Below, piece after piece: positions 27,034 through 36,508 of a stretch of 64,000 bases of DNA. Source of the stretch: Streptomyces sp. PTY087I2 (lineage in GTDB: Bacteria > Actinomycetota > Actinomycetes > Streptomycetales > Streptomycetaceae). Under the pieces are notes generated by a model. That model saw nothing but the letters and a program-made list of their open reading frames with translations, had not been told where the DNA came from and ran no database searches. The stretch is from positions 124,001 through 188,000 of the forward strand of contig NZ_LZRD01000014.1 of NCBI RefSeq assembly GCF_001687325.1. The letters run 5' to 3'. The first letter of the stretch is position 1. Each line of letters starts with the position of its first letter. The translations under genes were made by a program, and so were the position numbers.

Positions 27034-29160
27034 TCAGTCCTCGGCGAGGACGCTGCTGACGCGGGTGGAACCGCCGCGCTCGTCCAGGGCGCGGGTGAAC
27101 TCCTCCAGCGCGTCCAGCAGCAGCGCCGCACCCCGGCGCACGACCGGATCGCCGACCGGGGTCGTGCCGTCGTCCGTCGGGGTGGGCATGTCCCAGTGGG
27201 CCACCGCGTCCACCACCGGCTGCCAGTCCGGCAGCCGCCGCTCCCGTACCGCCTTGGCGCCCTTCTCGGTGGCCCGGCGCAACGCCTCGGCCAGCTGGGC
27301 GGCGCCGGGCACCGGGTCGGCGGACCGGGCCGGCAGATGGGCCTCCAGGACCATCGCGGACCGGCCCAGCTGGGCCAGCGCGTGCTGGGCGTCGGTGGCG
27401 GCGGCCCGGGAGATGCCCCGGTGGCGTACGGGTTCGTGCTGGGCGGTCGCCAGCGCCTCCTGCCAGGCGACACGGGCCTCCCGGGTGGCGATCAGCGCGT
27501 CCCGGACGTCCTCGTTGTCGCGCGACGCGGGGTCGGCGTACCGGTCGACGACCGTGGCCGCGTACCGCCCGTCCGCCACCAGCCACTCCGCCAGCCGGTT
27601 GCGCAGCCGCGGGGTCTCCCAGGCCGGGTAGAGGGCGTACGCGATCATCGCGAGGAGCCCGCCGACCAGGGTCAGCACGATGCGTTCGGTGACGGTCTGG
27701 GACCAGTCGTCGCCGGCCATGCCGAGCAGGAAGACGACGTACGCGGCGACGCACACCTGGCCGACCGCGTAGCCGGTGCCCATCAGCAGATACATCAGCC
27801 CGGCGCAGATCACCGCGAGGAGCGCGGAGAGCCGGGCGTCGGGGTGGGCGGTCTGCACGATCGCGGTGGCGAGCCCGACCCCGACGAGGGTGCCGCCGAA
27901 GCGTCCGGCGGAGCGGGCGTACGTCTGCGAGAACTCGGGCCGCATCACCATGACGGCGGTCATCGGCGCCCAGTAGCCGTGGCCGAGCGGCACGGCCTCC
28001 CCCACGAAGTAGCCAGAGACGGCGACCACCGCGACCCGGATCGCGTGGCGCAGGATCGGCGAGCCGTGGTGCAGTTCGCGGCGCATCGCGGCCAGCACCA
28101 CCGGGACCAGCTTCAGCAGCGAGGGCCGGTGCCGGGTGTCCGGGGCGAGGTCGGCGGGGATCCCGCTGTCGGTCCCGGTGCCCTCCGCGATCTCCAGGAC
28201 GTCGTCGAGCAGGGCCGAGAGCCGGTCGGCGGCGCGGCGGGCGGGGCCGACGAGGATCACGTCGTTGTCGGGGGTCTTCAGGACGCCGAGGTCGGTGGCG
28301 GAGAGGTGGACGGGTTCGCCGTGCCGGACGGCCCGCGCGGCGGCGTCCAGGACCGATCCGGCCGCGCCCAGCAGCTCGTTCACCCAGAGCCGCTCCAGGC
28401 CGTCGCCGGGCACCCCCATCGCCGGGTCCGCCAGCGAGGCCAGCACCGGGCGCAGCCGCTCGGCCACCCCACGGGCGCCGCGCAGCTCGGCGGGGCGGCG
28501 GCGGGCCTCGCGCGGGGTGACGGCGGCGGCGCTGCGGGCGGTCATCAGGGGCAGCGGGTCGAAGGGCGCGACCGGGTCGTGGCGCAGCCGGCGGGCGTAG
28601 TCGGCCTCGGCGGCCAGGGCGTCGGCGAGCGCGTCGCGCTGGGCGCCCCATCTGCGGACCGGGAAGAGGACGATCAGCGCGGCCTGCACGAGGCCGCCGA
28701 CGGCGATCATCCCCGCGTGCGCGGCGGCGTCCACGACCGAGGTGGGCAGGGTGATGGTCACCAGCATGATCGCGACGTTGGACGCGGCGATGATGCCCGC
28801 CGTGGGGCCCGCCGCCCAGGCGAGCCCGGCGAGGAAGGTCCAGAGGCCGAGCAGGCAGAGGAAGAGGACGACGTGCGCGCCGCTGACGTACCCGACGAAC
28901 GTCGAGACGGCGAGGCTCGCCCCGGAGACCAGGGCGAGGACGGGGCGCGGCCGCCAGCTGCGCTGGAAGGTGGCGATGGCCGCCTGGAACGCGCCGAACG
29001 CGGAGCTCGCCGCGATCTCCGGACCGAACAGCACGAGGCTGATGCCGACGACGAGGGCGAGTCCGGCCGCACCGCGGAAGGCGATGAGGGGTTCCAGTCT
29101 CTGCCGCTCGATCTCCAGCCCCGAGCGGGCGGTCTCCTTCAGCGCCCGGAGCCAGCTCAT
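27034..29160 (-). CDS. FUSC family membrane transporter
   Basis: A 708-aa inner-membrane protein with two repeated blocks of hydrophobic segments (about residues 25-165 and 365-510), each followed by a soluble helical region. This is the architecture of the FUSC/YccS/aromatic-acid-exporter family. The second block begins near VVAVSGYFVGEAVPLGHGYW, the FUSC_2 signature. Likely a proton-coupled efflux pump of unknown substrate. Convergent with the lipoprotein gene. Confidence 0.86.
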   Translation of the reverse strand: MSWLRALKETARSGLEIERQRLEPLIAFRGAAGLALVVGISLVLFGPEIAASSAFGAFQAAIATFQRSWRPRPVLALVSGASLAVSTFVGYVSGAHVVLFLCLLGLWTFLAGLAWAAGPTAGIIAASNVAIMLVTITLPTSVVDAAAHAGMIAVGGLVQAALIVLFPVRRWGAQRDALADALAAEADYARRLRHDPVAPFDPLPLMTARSAAAVTPREARRRPAELRGARGVAERLRPVLASLADPAMGVPGDGLERLWVNELLGAAGSVLDAAARAVRHGEPVHLSATDLGVLKTPDNDVILVGPARRAADRLSALLDDVLEIAEGTGTDSGIPADLAPDTRHRPSLLKLVPVVLAAMRRELHHGSPILRHAIRVAVVAVSGYFVGEAVPLGHGYWAPMTAVMVMRPEFSQTYARSAGRFGGTLVGVGLATAIVQTAHPDARLSALLAVICAGLMYLLMGTGYAVGQVCVAAYVVFLLGMAGDDWSQTVTERIVLTLVGGLLAMIAYALYPAWETPRLRNRLAEWLVADGRYAATVVDRYADPASRDNEDVRDALIATREARVAWQEALATAQHEPVRHRGISRAAATDAQHALAQLGRSAMVLEAHLPARSADPVPGAAQLAEALRRATEKGAKAVRERRLPDWQPVVDAVAHWDMPTPTDDGTTPVGDPVVRRGAALLLDALEEFTRALDERGGSTRVSSVLAED

Positions 29161-29198
29161 GGGCCGAGCCTAACGGTGCAATCTCGGACAAGCCCGAC

Positions 29199-30377
29199 TT
29201 ACGCCGTGATTTCCCCGTCGGGTCGAGGGGATGCCCCGCCCATGCGGGCCCGGTCGGCGGCCTCGGTGCCGTGCGTCCAGCCCGCCAGGTCGGAGACCCC
29301 GCGGAGCCGGGTGGTCGTGGTCCTCGGGAACATCCGCTCGGCGGTGTCGGCGACGGCGACGTCCCGGGCGGCGAGGACGGGAAGCAGCCCGCCGCCCGCT
29401 CCCGTCGCGCCCGCACCGGTGTCCGCCTCCGCCGTGACCCGCTCGGCGTCGGCCGCCAGCCGCCTCCCGAGGCGCTGGGCGTACCCCATCAGGAACGCCT
29501 GCCGGAAGGTCTTGGTCCGCTTACGGCCTCCGGCGCGCTGGCCGGCCTCCGCCCGGGTCATCGCGGTCGTCCCCTGGACGAGCAGCGAGGTGAACAGCAG
29601 CTCGACCGCCTCCAGATCCGGTTCGAAGCCGACGACCGTGGAGAAGCCGAGGTCCTCGTTCCACACGGCCCGGCAGCGGTTCGCGGAGGCGACGGCGTCC
29701 AGCAGGATCGCCTTGGCGCTCTCGTACGGGGGCTCCACCCCGATCCGGCAGGCTCCCGGCGTCTCGCGGCTCTGCGTCCGGGCGGCGAGGAGGGCCTCGT
29801 CGATGGTGTGCCGGGCCATCAGCTCCTGCGCCTTGGTGGTCAGCGCCTCGGCCTCCTCCGGGAAGCCGGTCGCCTCCGCCTTCGCCAGCAGGGCCCGGAT
29901 CCGGGTGAGCATGCGGGGCTCGTCGGCGGCGGGCGGCCGGTGCAGCTGGTCGGCGGCGGCGCCGGGCGGGGGTCCCACGGGCTCGATCGCGGGCAGCCGC
30001 AGCAGCACGCGGTAGAGCTCCAGCAGATCGGCGGCGTACGAGAAGCGGTCGGGGCGGTTGCGCTCCACGGGCGGCGGAAGTTCCGCGAGCTGCTGACGCC
30101 ACCGGGGCGGCAGCTCCGCGTACCGGCCGGTCTCGGCGGCGATCAGGGTCCCGGCCAGCGCCGCCCGCCGCTCGTCCAGCTCCCGGCGGACGAACCGGAC
30201 CAGGTCGGCGGGGTGCCAGCCGCGCTCCCAGGCCCGGCGCACGAACTCCTCGCCGCGCCGGTGCGCCTCGTCGTCGGCGTCCGGGGCGGCGGCGAGCAGG
30301 GAGGCGCCGGTGTCCAGGGCGGCGTCGCCCTCCGCGTAGAGGGCCGCCGCGCACGCCCGGTCGATCACGGATTCCAT
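29199..30377 (-). CDS. DUF2786 domain protein
   Basis: A 392-aa protein with the DUF2786 helix pair LTRIRALLAKAEATGFPEEA and EALTTKAQELMARHTIDEALL (about residues 154-196), preceded by an Arg/Glu-rich helical region and followed by a helical domain with the segment GYAQRLGRRL. Function is unknown for the family. Start ATG 30377 has only a weak Shine-Dalgarno sequence. It is divergent from the polymerase gene with 62 bp between, so they may share a promoter region. Confidence 0.83.
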   Translation of the reverse strand: MESVIDRACAAALYAEGDAALDTGASLLAAAPDADDEAHRRGEEFVRRAWERGWHPADLVRFVRRELDERRAALAGTLIAAETGRYAELPPRWRQQLAELPPPVERNRPDRFSYAADLLELYRVLLRLPAIEPVGPPPGAAADQLHRPPAADEPRMLTRIRALLAKAEATGFPEEAEALTTKAQELMARHTIDEALLAARTQSRETPGACRIGVEPPYESAKAILLDAVASANRCRAVWNEDLGFSTVVGFEPDLEAVELLFTSLLVQGTTAMTRAEAGQRAGGRKRTKTFRQAFLMGYAQRLGRRLAADAERVTAEADTGAGATGAGGGLLPVLAARDVAVADTAERMFPRTTTTRLRGVSDLAGWTHGTEAADRARMGGASPRPDGEITA

Positions 30378-30439
30378 CCGGCCAAGGGTAGGCGCGCGGC
30401 TCCCGGGCGTTGTCAGTGGCGGGTGCCAGACTCGCACCC

Positions 30440-32134
30440 ATGACCGAACGGTGGGCGGTGGCGGCAGCGGACGGCGGCGGGGCGCTGCTCGCGCCGCTCG
30501 CCCGCGACGGCACGCCCGCCGGTCCCGCGATCGCCGAGCCCGACCTCGTGGAGGCGGTCCGCTCCCGCCCGGACGTGGTGCGCTGGGTGTGGCGGTCGAC
30601 CGCCGAGATCTACCCCCGGCTGCTCGCCGCCGGGGTCCGGGTCGAGCGGTGTTACGACATCGAGTGCGCCGAGCTGCTGCTGCTCGGGCACGCGGGGCGG
30701 CTCGGCGAACCCCGGTCGGCCGCCGCCGCGCTGGCCCGCCTCGACAACGCGCCGGTGCCGCCGGATCCGCCCGCCCGGTCCGCCGAACCGGGCGCGCAGT
30801 CCTCCCTCTTCGAGGCGTCGTCGGGGACCGACGTGCCGTTCGAGGGGCTCCTGCGGGTCTACGCGGACCAGCTGCGCCGACACGACGCGGCGGAGCACCC
30901 GGACCGGATGCGGCTGCTGACCGCGTCGGAGTCGGCGGGGATGCTCGTGGCCGCCGAGATGCACCGGGCCGGGCTGCCCTGGCGCGCCGACGTCCACCGG
31001 GAGCTGCTGAACGGGCTGCTGGGCGAGCGGTACGCGGGCGGCGGCGAGCCCCGCAGACTCGCCGAGCTGGCGGACGAGGTGTCGGCCGCGTTCGGCAGAC
31101 GGGTCCGCCCGGATCTGCCCGCCGATGTGGTGAAGGCGTTCGCGCAGGCGGGGATCCGGGTGAAGTCGACCCGGCGGTGGGAGCTGGCGGAGCTGGACCA
31201 TCCGGCGGTCGAGCCGCTGATCGCGTACAAGAAGCTGTACCGGATCTGGACCGCGCACGGCTGGTCCTGGCTCCAGGACTGGGTGCGCGAGGGCCGCTTC
31301 CGCCCGGAGTACCAGCCGGGCGGCACGGTCAGCGGCCGCTGGACGACCAACGGCGGCGGGGCCCTCCAGATCCCCAAGGTGATCCGGCAGGCCGTCGTCG
31401 CCGATCCGGGGTGGCGGCTCGTCGTCGCGGACGCCGACCAGATGGAGCCCCGGGTGCTGGCGGCGATCTCCCGCGACCGGGGCCTGATGGAGGTGGCCGG
31501 CCATGACGGCGACCTCTACAAGGCCCTGTCCGACCAGGCGTTCTCCGGCGACCGCGAACACGCCAAGCTGGCGCTGCTCGGCGCGATCTACGGCCAGACC
31601 TCCGGGGACGGGCTGAAGAACCTGGCCGCGCTGCGCCGCCGCTTCCCGCTCGCCGTCGCGTATGTCGACGACGCGGCGCGGGCGGGCGAGGAGGGCCGCG
31701 TGGTGCGCACCTGGCTGGGCCGCACGAGCCCGCCGGTCGTCTCGGCGGGCCAGGACGAGGAGGCGGGCATCCCCCAGGAGGACCCGGAGGGCGCCGGGGA
31801 GGCCGGGGGCCCCGGGCCCGCGTCCGGCGGCGGCACGGCCCGGGCCCGGGGGCGCTTCACCCGTAACTTCGTGGTGCAGGGCAGCGCGGCCGACTGGGCG
31901 CTGCTGCTCCTGGCCGGGCTGCGCCGGACGCTCTTCGAACAGGGGCTGCGGGCGCAGCTCGTGTTCTTCCAGCACGACGAGGTGATCGTGCACTGCCCGG
32001 CCGAGGAGAGCGCCGCCGTCACCGAGGCGATCCGCGCGGCGGGCGAGCAGGCCGGGCGGACCGCGTTCGGACAGACGCCGGTGCGGTTCCCCTTCACGGT
32101 GGCGGTGGTGGAGCGGTACGCGGACGCGAAGTGA
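30440..32134 (+). CDS. PolA-like DNA polymerase (family A)
   Basis: A 564-aa protein with the family A palm and fingers at the C-terminus. Motif A is VVADADQMEPRVLA (divergent from the usual DYSQIELR), motif B is EHAKLALLGAIYGQTSG, and motif C is QHDEVIVH. The N-terminal 190 residues occupy the position of the 3'-5' exonuclease, but I do not see its full set of acidic residues. A Pro/Gly-rich insertion (about residues 440-473) separates motifs B and C. It corresponds to proteins annotated as bifunctional 3'-5' exonuclease/DNA polymerase in actinobacteria; its biological job is unclear. Confidence 0.85.
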   Translation: MTERWAVAAADGGGALLAPLARDGTPAGPAIAEPDLVEAVRSRPDVVRWVWRSTAEIYPRLLAAGVRVERCYDIECAELLLLGHAGRLGEPRSAAAALARLDNAPVPPDPPARSAEPGAQSSLFEASSGTDVPFEGLLRVYADQLRRHDAAEHPDRMRLLTASESAGMLVAAEMHRAGLPWRADVHRELLNGLLGERYAGGGEPRRLAELADEVSAAFGRRVRPDLPADVVKAFAQAGIRVKSTRRWELAELDHPAVEPLIAYKKLYRIWTAHGWSWLQDWVREGRFRPEYQPGGTVSGRWTTNGGGALQIPKVIRQAVVADPGWRLVVADADQMEPRVLAAISRDRGLMEVAGHDGDLYKALSDQAFSGDREHAKLALLGAIYGQTSGDGLKNLAALRRRFPLAVAYVDDAARAGEEGRVVRTWLGRTSPPVVSAGQDEEAGIPQEDPEGAGEAGGPGPASGGGTARARGRFTRNFVVQGSAADWALLLLAGLRRTLFEQGLRAQLVFFQHDEVIVHCPAEESAAVTEAIRAAGEQAGRTAFGQTPVRFPFTVAVVERYADAK

Positions 32135-32243
32135 CAGCGGTGGCGCGGCTTGCCGGACCCCGGACCGCTGCGCCTCGGGCCGCTGTGCCTCGGGCCCGCC
32201 GCGCCCCGCGCCTGCGGTCTACCGCCGGCCTCGGTCCTCCTGC

Positions 32244-33152
32244 CTACCGCTGCTGGAGCTTCGGCCACTCCGGGCTGATGACCAGGGCGGTGAGCTGGTC
32301 CATGGTGAGCGCGGGCGCCTTGCGGGTGGCGGGGCTCGACTGCTCGCCGGAGTTGAAGGCCGAGACGACGACCCGCATACCGTCCGGGCGCATGCTGTCG
32401 GCCGTCCACATGACGACCCCCGAACCGCCCTTCTCGCCGGGCTTCTTCGAGGTGGCGAGCAGGGTGCCGTCGGGCAGGGTGGTCGCGTCGCCGTACAGCT
32501 GGTGGGCGACGTCCCGCATGTCGGGCTGCACATTGATCTGTACGAGGGAGCGGCCCTTGCCGTCGTTCACGACGACCGAGGCGAACTCGCCCCCGCTGTC
32601 CGTCACGTCCGTCACGGTCAGCCCGTCGGGCAGCAGGGCGCGGAAGGTGGGCATCAGCAGCGTGTAGTCGAGCGGCGGCGCCGGCTCCCCGGCGTCGTGC
32701 GTTCCCCGCGAGCCGGGGTCCGGCGAGGGCTCATCGGTGCCCGCACCCGCCGTGGGGGTGGCGGTGGCGCCGGCCGTCGGCGCGTCCGAGGGCGAGGGGG
32801 CGACCGTCGCGGCGTCCTCCGGCGTGGGCGACGCCGAGGGCGTGGCGGCGTCCGTGGCGGTCTCCGCCGTGGGCGTCACCGTCTGGGCGACCGGGGCGCT
32901 GCTCGCGACGTTCACCCCGTCGCCGGAAGCACCCAACTGGCCGGTGGCGAACGTGACTCCGCCGCCGACGAGGGCCAGGGTCAGCACGCTTCCGGCCACG
33001 GCGGCGACCCGGCGGCGGCGCACGGTGCGCCGCCCCTGTTCCAGCGCGCCGTCCACCAGGGCGGCACGGCCGGACAGTTCGAAGGTCTCTCCGGCACGGC
33101 GCAGTTCCGTGCCGAGGCTGTCCTCGAACGGCAGCTCGTCTTCACTGGGCAT
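32244..33152 (-). CDS. Membrane protein downstream of ECF sigma (probable anti-sigma or sensor)
   Basis: A 302-aa protein with a cytosolic acidic N-terminus (about 50 residues), one membrane segment at about 50-70, a Thr/Pro/Ala-rich extracellular linker (90-155) and a C-terminal extracytoplasmic domain that I do not recognise. It follows the SigE-family sigma gene by 86 bp, which is how SigE-family sigma factors and their membrane partners are usually encoded. No ZAS zinc motif is visible, so direct sigma binding is inferred from context only. Confidence 0.78.
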   Translation of the reverse strand: MPSEDELPFEDSLGTELRRAGETFELSGRAALVDGALEQGRRTVRRRRVAAVAGSVLTLALVGGGVTFATGQLGASGDGVNVASSAPVAQTVTPTAETATDAATPSASPTPEDAATVAPSPSDAPTAGATATPTAGAGTDEPSPDPGSRGTHDAGEPAPPLDYTLLMPTFRALLPDGLTVTDVTDSGGEFASVVVNDGKGRSLVQINVQPDMRDVAHQLYGDATTLPDGTLLATSKKPGEKGGSGVVMWTADSMRPDGMRVVVSAFNSGEQSSPATRKAPALTMDQLTALVISPEWPKLQQR

Positions 33153-33238
33153 GGGGAACCACCACTTCTCGTACTCGTATCGGATTGCTCGACAGTTCTA
33201 CGGCCCGCGCGGGCCGGGGGGCAGACAGTGCCCGTACG

Positions 33239-33748
33239 TCAGCGGGCGGCGAACTCCGCGATGCTGCCGCCCAGTTGTTCCCGCAGCCGCCCGAGCGCCC
33301 GCACACAGCGGGTCCGTACGGCGGCCGGGCTGACCTGGAGGGCGGCGGCGGTCTCCTCGATGCTGCGGTCCTCCCAGTACCGCAGGACCACGACCGCGCG
33401 GTCCTTCGGCGCCAGTTGGGACAGGGCGCGCAGCAGCGTCATCCGCAGCGCCGGGTCGTCGGGGTCGGCCGAAGCGCCCTCGGGCAGTTCGGCCAGCGGG
33501 CGTTCACTCGCGGAGCGACGCCGCCGATGGGTCAGGAAGGTCCTCACCAGCACGGTCTGGGCGTACGCCGCCGGGTTGTCGATCCGGCGGGCGCGGCCCC
33601 ACGTCACATACATCCGGCTCAGCGTCTCCTGCACCAGATCCTCGGCGAGATGCACATCGCCGCTGGTCAGCAAGCAGGCCGAGCGGAACAGATGGCCGGC
33701 CCGACCGGCCGCGAACACCCTGAACTCATCGGTACGCGCACCCTTCAT
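33239..33748 (-). CDS. SigE-family ECF RNA polymerase sigma factor
   Basis: A 169-aa two-domain ECF sigma. Sigma region 2 spans about residues 8-75 (FRSACLLTSGDVHLAEDLVQ is its -10-recognition start, then WGRARRIDNPAAYAQTVL), and region 4 about 105-160 (LAPKDRAVVVLRYWEDRSIEETAAAL, the recognition helix segment). ATG 33748 has a GGGGGAG site. It is transcribed with the membrane protein downstream. Family membership is clear; stimulus and targets are unknown. Confidence 0.92.
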   Translation of the reverse strand: MKGARTDEFRVFAAGRAGHLFRSACLLTSGDVHLAEDLVQETLSRMYVTWGRARRIDNPAAYAQTVLVRTFLTHRRRRSASERPLAELPEGASADPDDPALRMTLLRALSQLAPKDRAVVVLRYWEDRSIEETAAALQVSPAAVRTRCVRALGRLREQLGGSIAEFAAR

Positions 33749-33881
33749 ACTCTCCCCCGTCCGCCCACCTGTTCCGCCCTTCCCCCTTTACGACGCGACG
33801 GGCACGGGCAAATGTTTCAGGCGGTCCGCGAGAACTTTTCCGACGTACAGAGACGTACAGAGACGCACAGGCACGCAGAAA

Positions 33882-33919
33882 GCGCCCCGTTCACGCGCCG
33901 GACGGCGTGAACGGGGCGC
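33882..33919 (-). terminator. Terminator downstream of the dioxygenase gene
   Basis: Perfect 15-bp stem GCGCCCCGTTCACGC (33882-33896) with 33905-33919. On the minus strand it is followed by a CTTTCT tail, so it ends transcription from the secreted dioxygenase gene. Confidence 0.85.
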
Positions 33920-33949
33920 GGGCGGTGGTGCGCTCGCTGTCCCTGTCGT

Positions 33950-34822
33950 CTACCCGCGTTCCCACAACGCGGGGACGTTCGGCGGCTCCCAGCCGGAGAC
34001 GGCCTGGTGCGCCTGGAGACAGCGGTAGGCGACCCCGCCGTAGGTCACGCGGTCGCCCGCGCGGTAGGAGGTGCCGGCGGCCCAGCTGGTCCCCGGCTCG
34101 GTGGGTGGGTCGGTGGGCGGATCGGTCGGACCGGGCGTCTGGGCGACGTCCAGGACGAAGTCGAAGGTGCCCTGACGCCCGTTGCCGACGTCGCGGACGT
34201 TCATCAGCAGCTCGGGGTCGAACAGGGCGTCGGTGTTGTTGCGCGGCTCGTTCGGGAAGTACAGCTGGGTGGTGAGGATGCGGCCGCCGGGCGCCTGCGC
34301 CTTCACATGGAGGTGGCGCGTACGGCCCGGGTAGAGGCCCGGCACGATCGTGGTGAGGCTGAACGAGCCGTCCGCACCGGTGAACTGGTGCCCCCGGAAG
34401 GCGAACTGGGCCATGTCGTACGCCCCGTTGGTGTCCGCCTGCCAGAAGTCGAGCAGGGCCCCGGAGATGGGGCGGCAGGCCCGGCCGAAGACGTAACCGC
34501 TCACGGTGAGCGGTACGCCGGGGGTGCCGGGCGTCACCAGGCTGGTGCGGCGCGGCGAGTTGGGCTTGAAGTACGGCCCCTCCATCTGCGGCGGCGTCGT
34601 GTCGTCGCCGTCGTCGCACTCCGGGGTCGGGGCCAGGGGCCCGTTCCCGGTGGAGGCAGCGTCGCGGGCGAGCGCGACGCCCCCTCCGGCGAGCAGGGGT
34701 GCGGCGCTCGCGACGAGCGCGGCCTTCAGGAGGCCTTTGCGGCTGATCCGCCGCCGGCCGCCCGACGCCTCGTCGGACGCGTCCGGGTCATGGGGGGTTG
34801 CGTTGTCCATTTGTGGGGTCAT
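33950..34822 (-). CDS. Secreted intradiol dioxygenase with C-terminal carbohydrate/lignin-binding module
   Basis: A 290-aa protein with a twin-arginine-type leader (RRRISRKGLLKAALVASAAP). The intradiol dioxygenase core (about residues 70-230) shows the iron ligands as Tyr in ADTNGAY, then Tyr and two His in PGLYPGRTRHLHVKA. A PTDPPTDPPTEPG linker and a CBM5/12-like module (about 245-290; WAAGTSYRAGDRVTYGG, WEPPNVPALW) complete it. A fusion of this kind has been described from a cellulolytic Streptomyces as acting on catechols bound to plant material. Substrate here is inferred. Confidence 0.9.
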   Translation of the reverse strand: MTPQMDNATPHDPDASDEASGGRRRISRKGLLKAALVASAAPLLAGGGVALARDAASTGNGPLAPTPECDDGDDTTPPQMEGPYFKPNSPRRTSLVTPGTPGVPLTVSGYVFGRACRPISGALLDFWQADTNGAYDMAQFAFRGHQFTGADGSFSLTTIVPGLYPGRTRHLHVKAQAPGGRILTTQLYFPNEPRNNTDALFDPELLMNVRDVGNGRQGTFDFVLDVAQTPGPTDPPTDPPTEPGTSWAAGTSYRAGDRVTYGGVAYRCLQAHQAVSGWEPPNVPALWERG

Positions 34823-34925
34823 GACGGTTTCCTCGGAGTCCTCGGGGAGCCTCGACGCGGGGAGGCGGGAGGCGGGGAGGTTCAGGAGGCGCTGTTACGG
34901 GGGTGCCGGGCCCGGTCCGGGGCGG

Positions 34926-36305
34926 TCAGATGCGCTGCCAGAGCGCGGGGACGGCCGCGGGGGTCCAGCCGGGCTGCGCGGTGTGGGCCTGGAGGCAGCG
35001 GTAGGTCGCTCCGCCGTACGTCACCGTGGCTCCGGCGGCGTACGCGGTGCCGGCCGCCCAGGTGCCGCCCGGCGGGTCGGTGGGCGGGTCGGTCGGCGGC
35101 GTGGTCGGCGGGTCGGTGGGCGTACCGCTGGTGACCAGGGTCAGCCCGTACGCCTGGAGCAGCGGGTTGAGCGGCTGGAAGTACGTCGTACCGCCCGACG
35201 AGCAGTTGCCCGAGCCGCCGGAGGTGACGCCCTGCGCCTGGTTGCCGGAGATGTACGAGCCGCCGGAGTCGCCGGGCTCCGCGCAGACGCTGGTGCGGGT
35301 CACGCCGGAGATGGTGCCCTCCGGGTAGGTGACGCTGGTGTTGAGCTGCTGGATGGTGCCGCAGTGCCAGCCGGTGGTGGAGCCGGAGCGGCAGACCGAG
35401 GCGCCGACGACGGCCGCGGTGGAGCCGGCGACGGTGACGTCGCCCCGCCCGTAGCCGTTGACCGTCGGGCGCGGGGTCCAGTTGGCGTTGGTGGCGACCC
35501 AGGCGTAGTCGCGGCCGGGGAAGGTGGAGCCCTGGAAGGTGCCCTGGGCCTGCTGGTTGAAGCCGTTGGTGGTCGTGCCGACCCGGCCGCAGTGGCCCGC
35601 GGTGGCGAAGCCGTTCTGGGTGCCGCGCTTGACGGAGAAGCCGATGGAACAGCGGCCGGAGCCGTTCATGTAGTACGCGTCGCCGCCCCGGAGGTCGGCG
35701 AAGGTGCGGGGCCGCTCGGCGGAGCGGGCGACGGTGACGAGGGAGCTGTCGACCCCGGCCGCCTTGAGGAACGCCGTCCCGGCGGCGGTGCTCGCCGCGT
35801 TCACGACGACCCGGTTGGCCTCGACGTCGACGTACCAGACGGGCACGTCTTTCGGAGCCTTGCGCAGCGCGGACTTGTCGAGGGCCTCCTTGACGCCTTC
35901 GAGCCGGTCCAGGCTGTGGCCGACGACCTCGGCCTTCGCCCCGGCCTCGGTGATCCGGGCGATCTGGGAGGCGTCGGTGGTGGCGACGGTCAGGGTCGCC
36001 TTCGCGCCGCTGACCCGGGCTCCGGCGTAGCCGGCGCCGAGGGACTTCTCCAGCCCCGCGGCGACGGCGGCGGCGCGGTACTCGTTGGCTATCCGGCTCC
36101 GGGCGTCGTCCGCGTCCAGGCCGAGGTCGCGCTCCATGGCAGCCAGCAGCCCGGGCGACAGGCTGTCGGCGGAGACCGGCGGTGCGGTGGTGCCCGCGGG
36201 GCCGGCGGATGCCACGCCGGTCAGCCCGGCGAGGGCGAGCGCACCCACGGCCACCGTGGCGGTGCCGGCGACGAGGGCGCGTCTGCGGAGCGTGGTTCTC
36301 TCCAC
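34926..36305 (-). CDS. Secreted S1 serine protease with prodomain and binding module (streptogrisin C-like)
   Basis: A 459-aa preproprotein with a signal peptide (about 1-34), an alpha-lytic-protease prodomain (about 45-200), and a chymotrypsin fold with His in NGFATAGHCG and Ser in CAEPGDSGGSY. A PTDPPTTPP linker leads to a CBM5/12-type module (about 415-459). It resembles streptogrisin C, which also carries a chitin-binding module. GTG 36305 has AAGGAGA upstream. The binding module is closely related to that of the neighbouring dioxygenase. Confidence 0.93.
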   Translation of the reverse strand: MERTTLRRRALVAGTATVAVGALALAGLTGVASAGPAGTTAPPVSADSLSPGLLAAMERDLGLDADDARSRIANEYRAAAVAAGLEKSLGAGYAGARVSGAKATLTVATTDASQIARITEAGAKAEVVGHSLDRLEGVKEALDKSALRKAPKDVPVWYVDVEANRVVVNAASTAAGTAFLKAAGVDSSLVTVARSAERPRTFADLRGGDAYYMNGSGRCSIGFSVKRGTQNGFATAGHCGRVGTTTNGFNQQAQGTFQGSTFPGRDYAWVATNANWTPRPTVNGYGRGDVTVAGSTAAVVGASVCRSGSTTGWHCGTIQQLNTSVTYPEGTISGVTRTSVCAEPGDSGGSYISGNQAQGVTSGGSGNCSSGGTTYFQPLNPLLQAYGLTLVTSGTPTDPPTTPPTDPPTDPPGGTWAAGTAYAAGATVTYGGATYRCLQAHTAQPGWTPAAVPALWQRI

Positions 36306-36508
36306 GTGACTCTCCTTGGTTCAGGGGGGTGTCCGGATCCGGCGGGGTTGGTCCGGACCAGGGAATTGCCGAAACCGTAGCGGCGGTGACGCCCGGCACA
36401 GGAGATCCCGTTCACCCCCCTCCCTCCGCGTTATGGGGCCGGACGCCCCCGTGAGATGGGGGGAAAGCCGTCTCCCTTTCGGCGGGGCGCCCGGGTAGGT
36501 TCGCCCTC

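Noticed and set aside
33842-33875. Short repeats of GACGTACAGA
   Set aside because: Only two exact copies, irregular and next to a terminator; not a CRISPR or a clear functional repeat.
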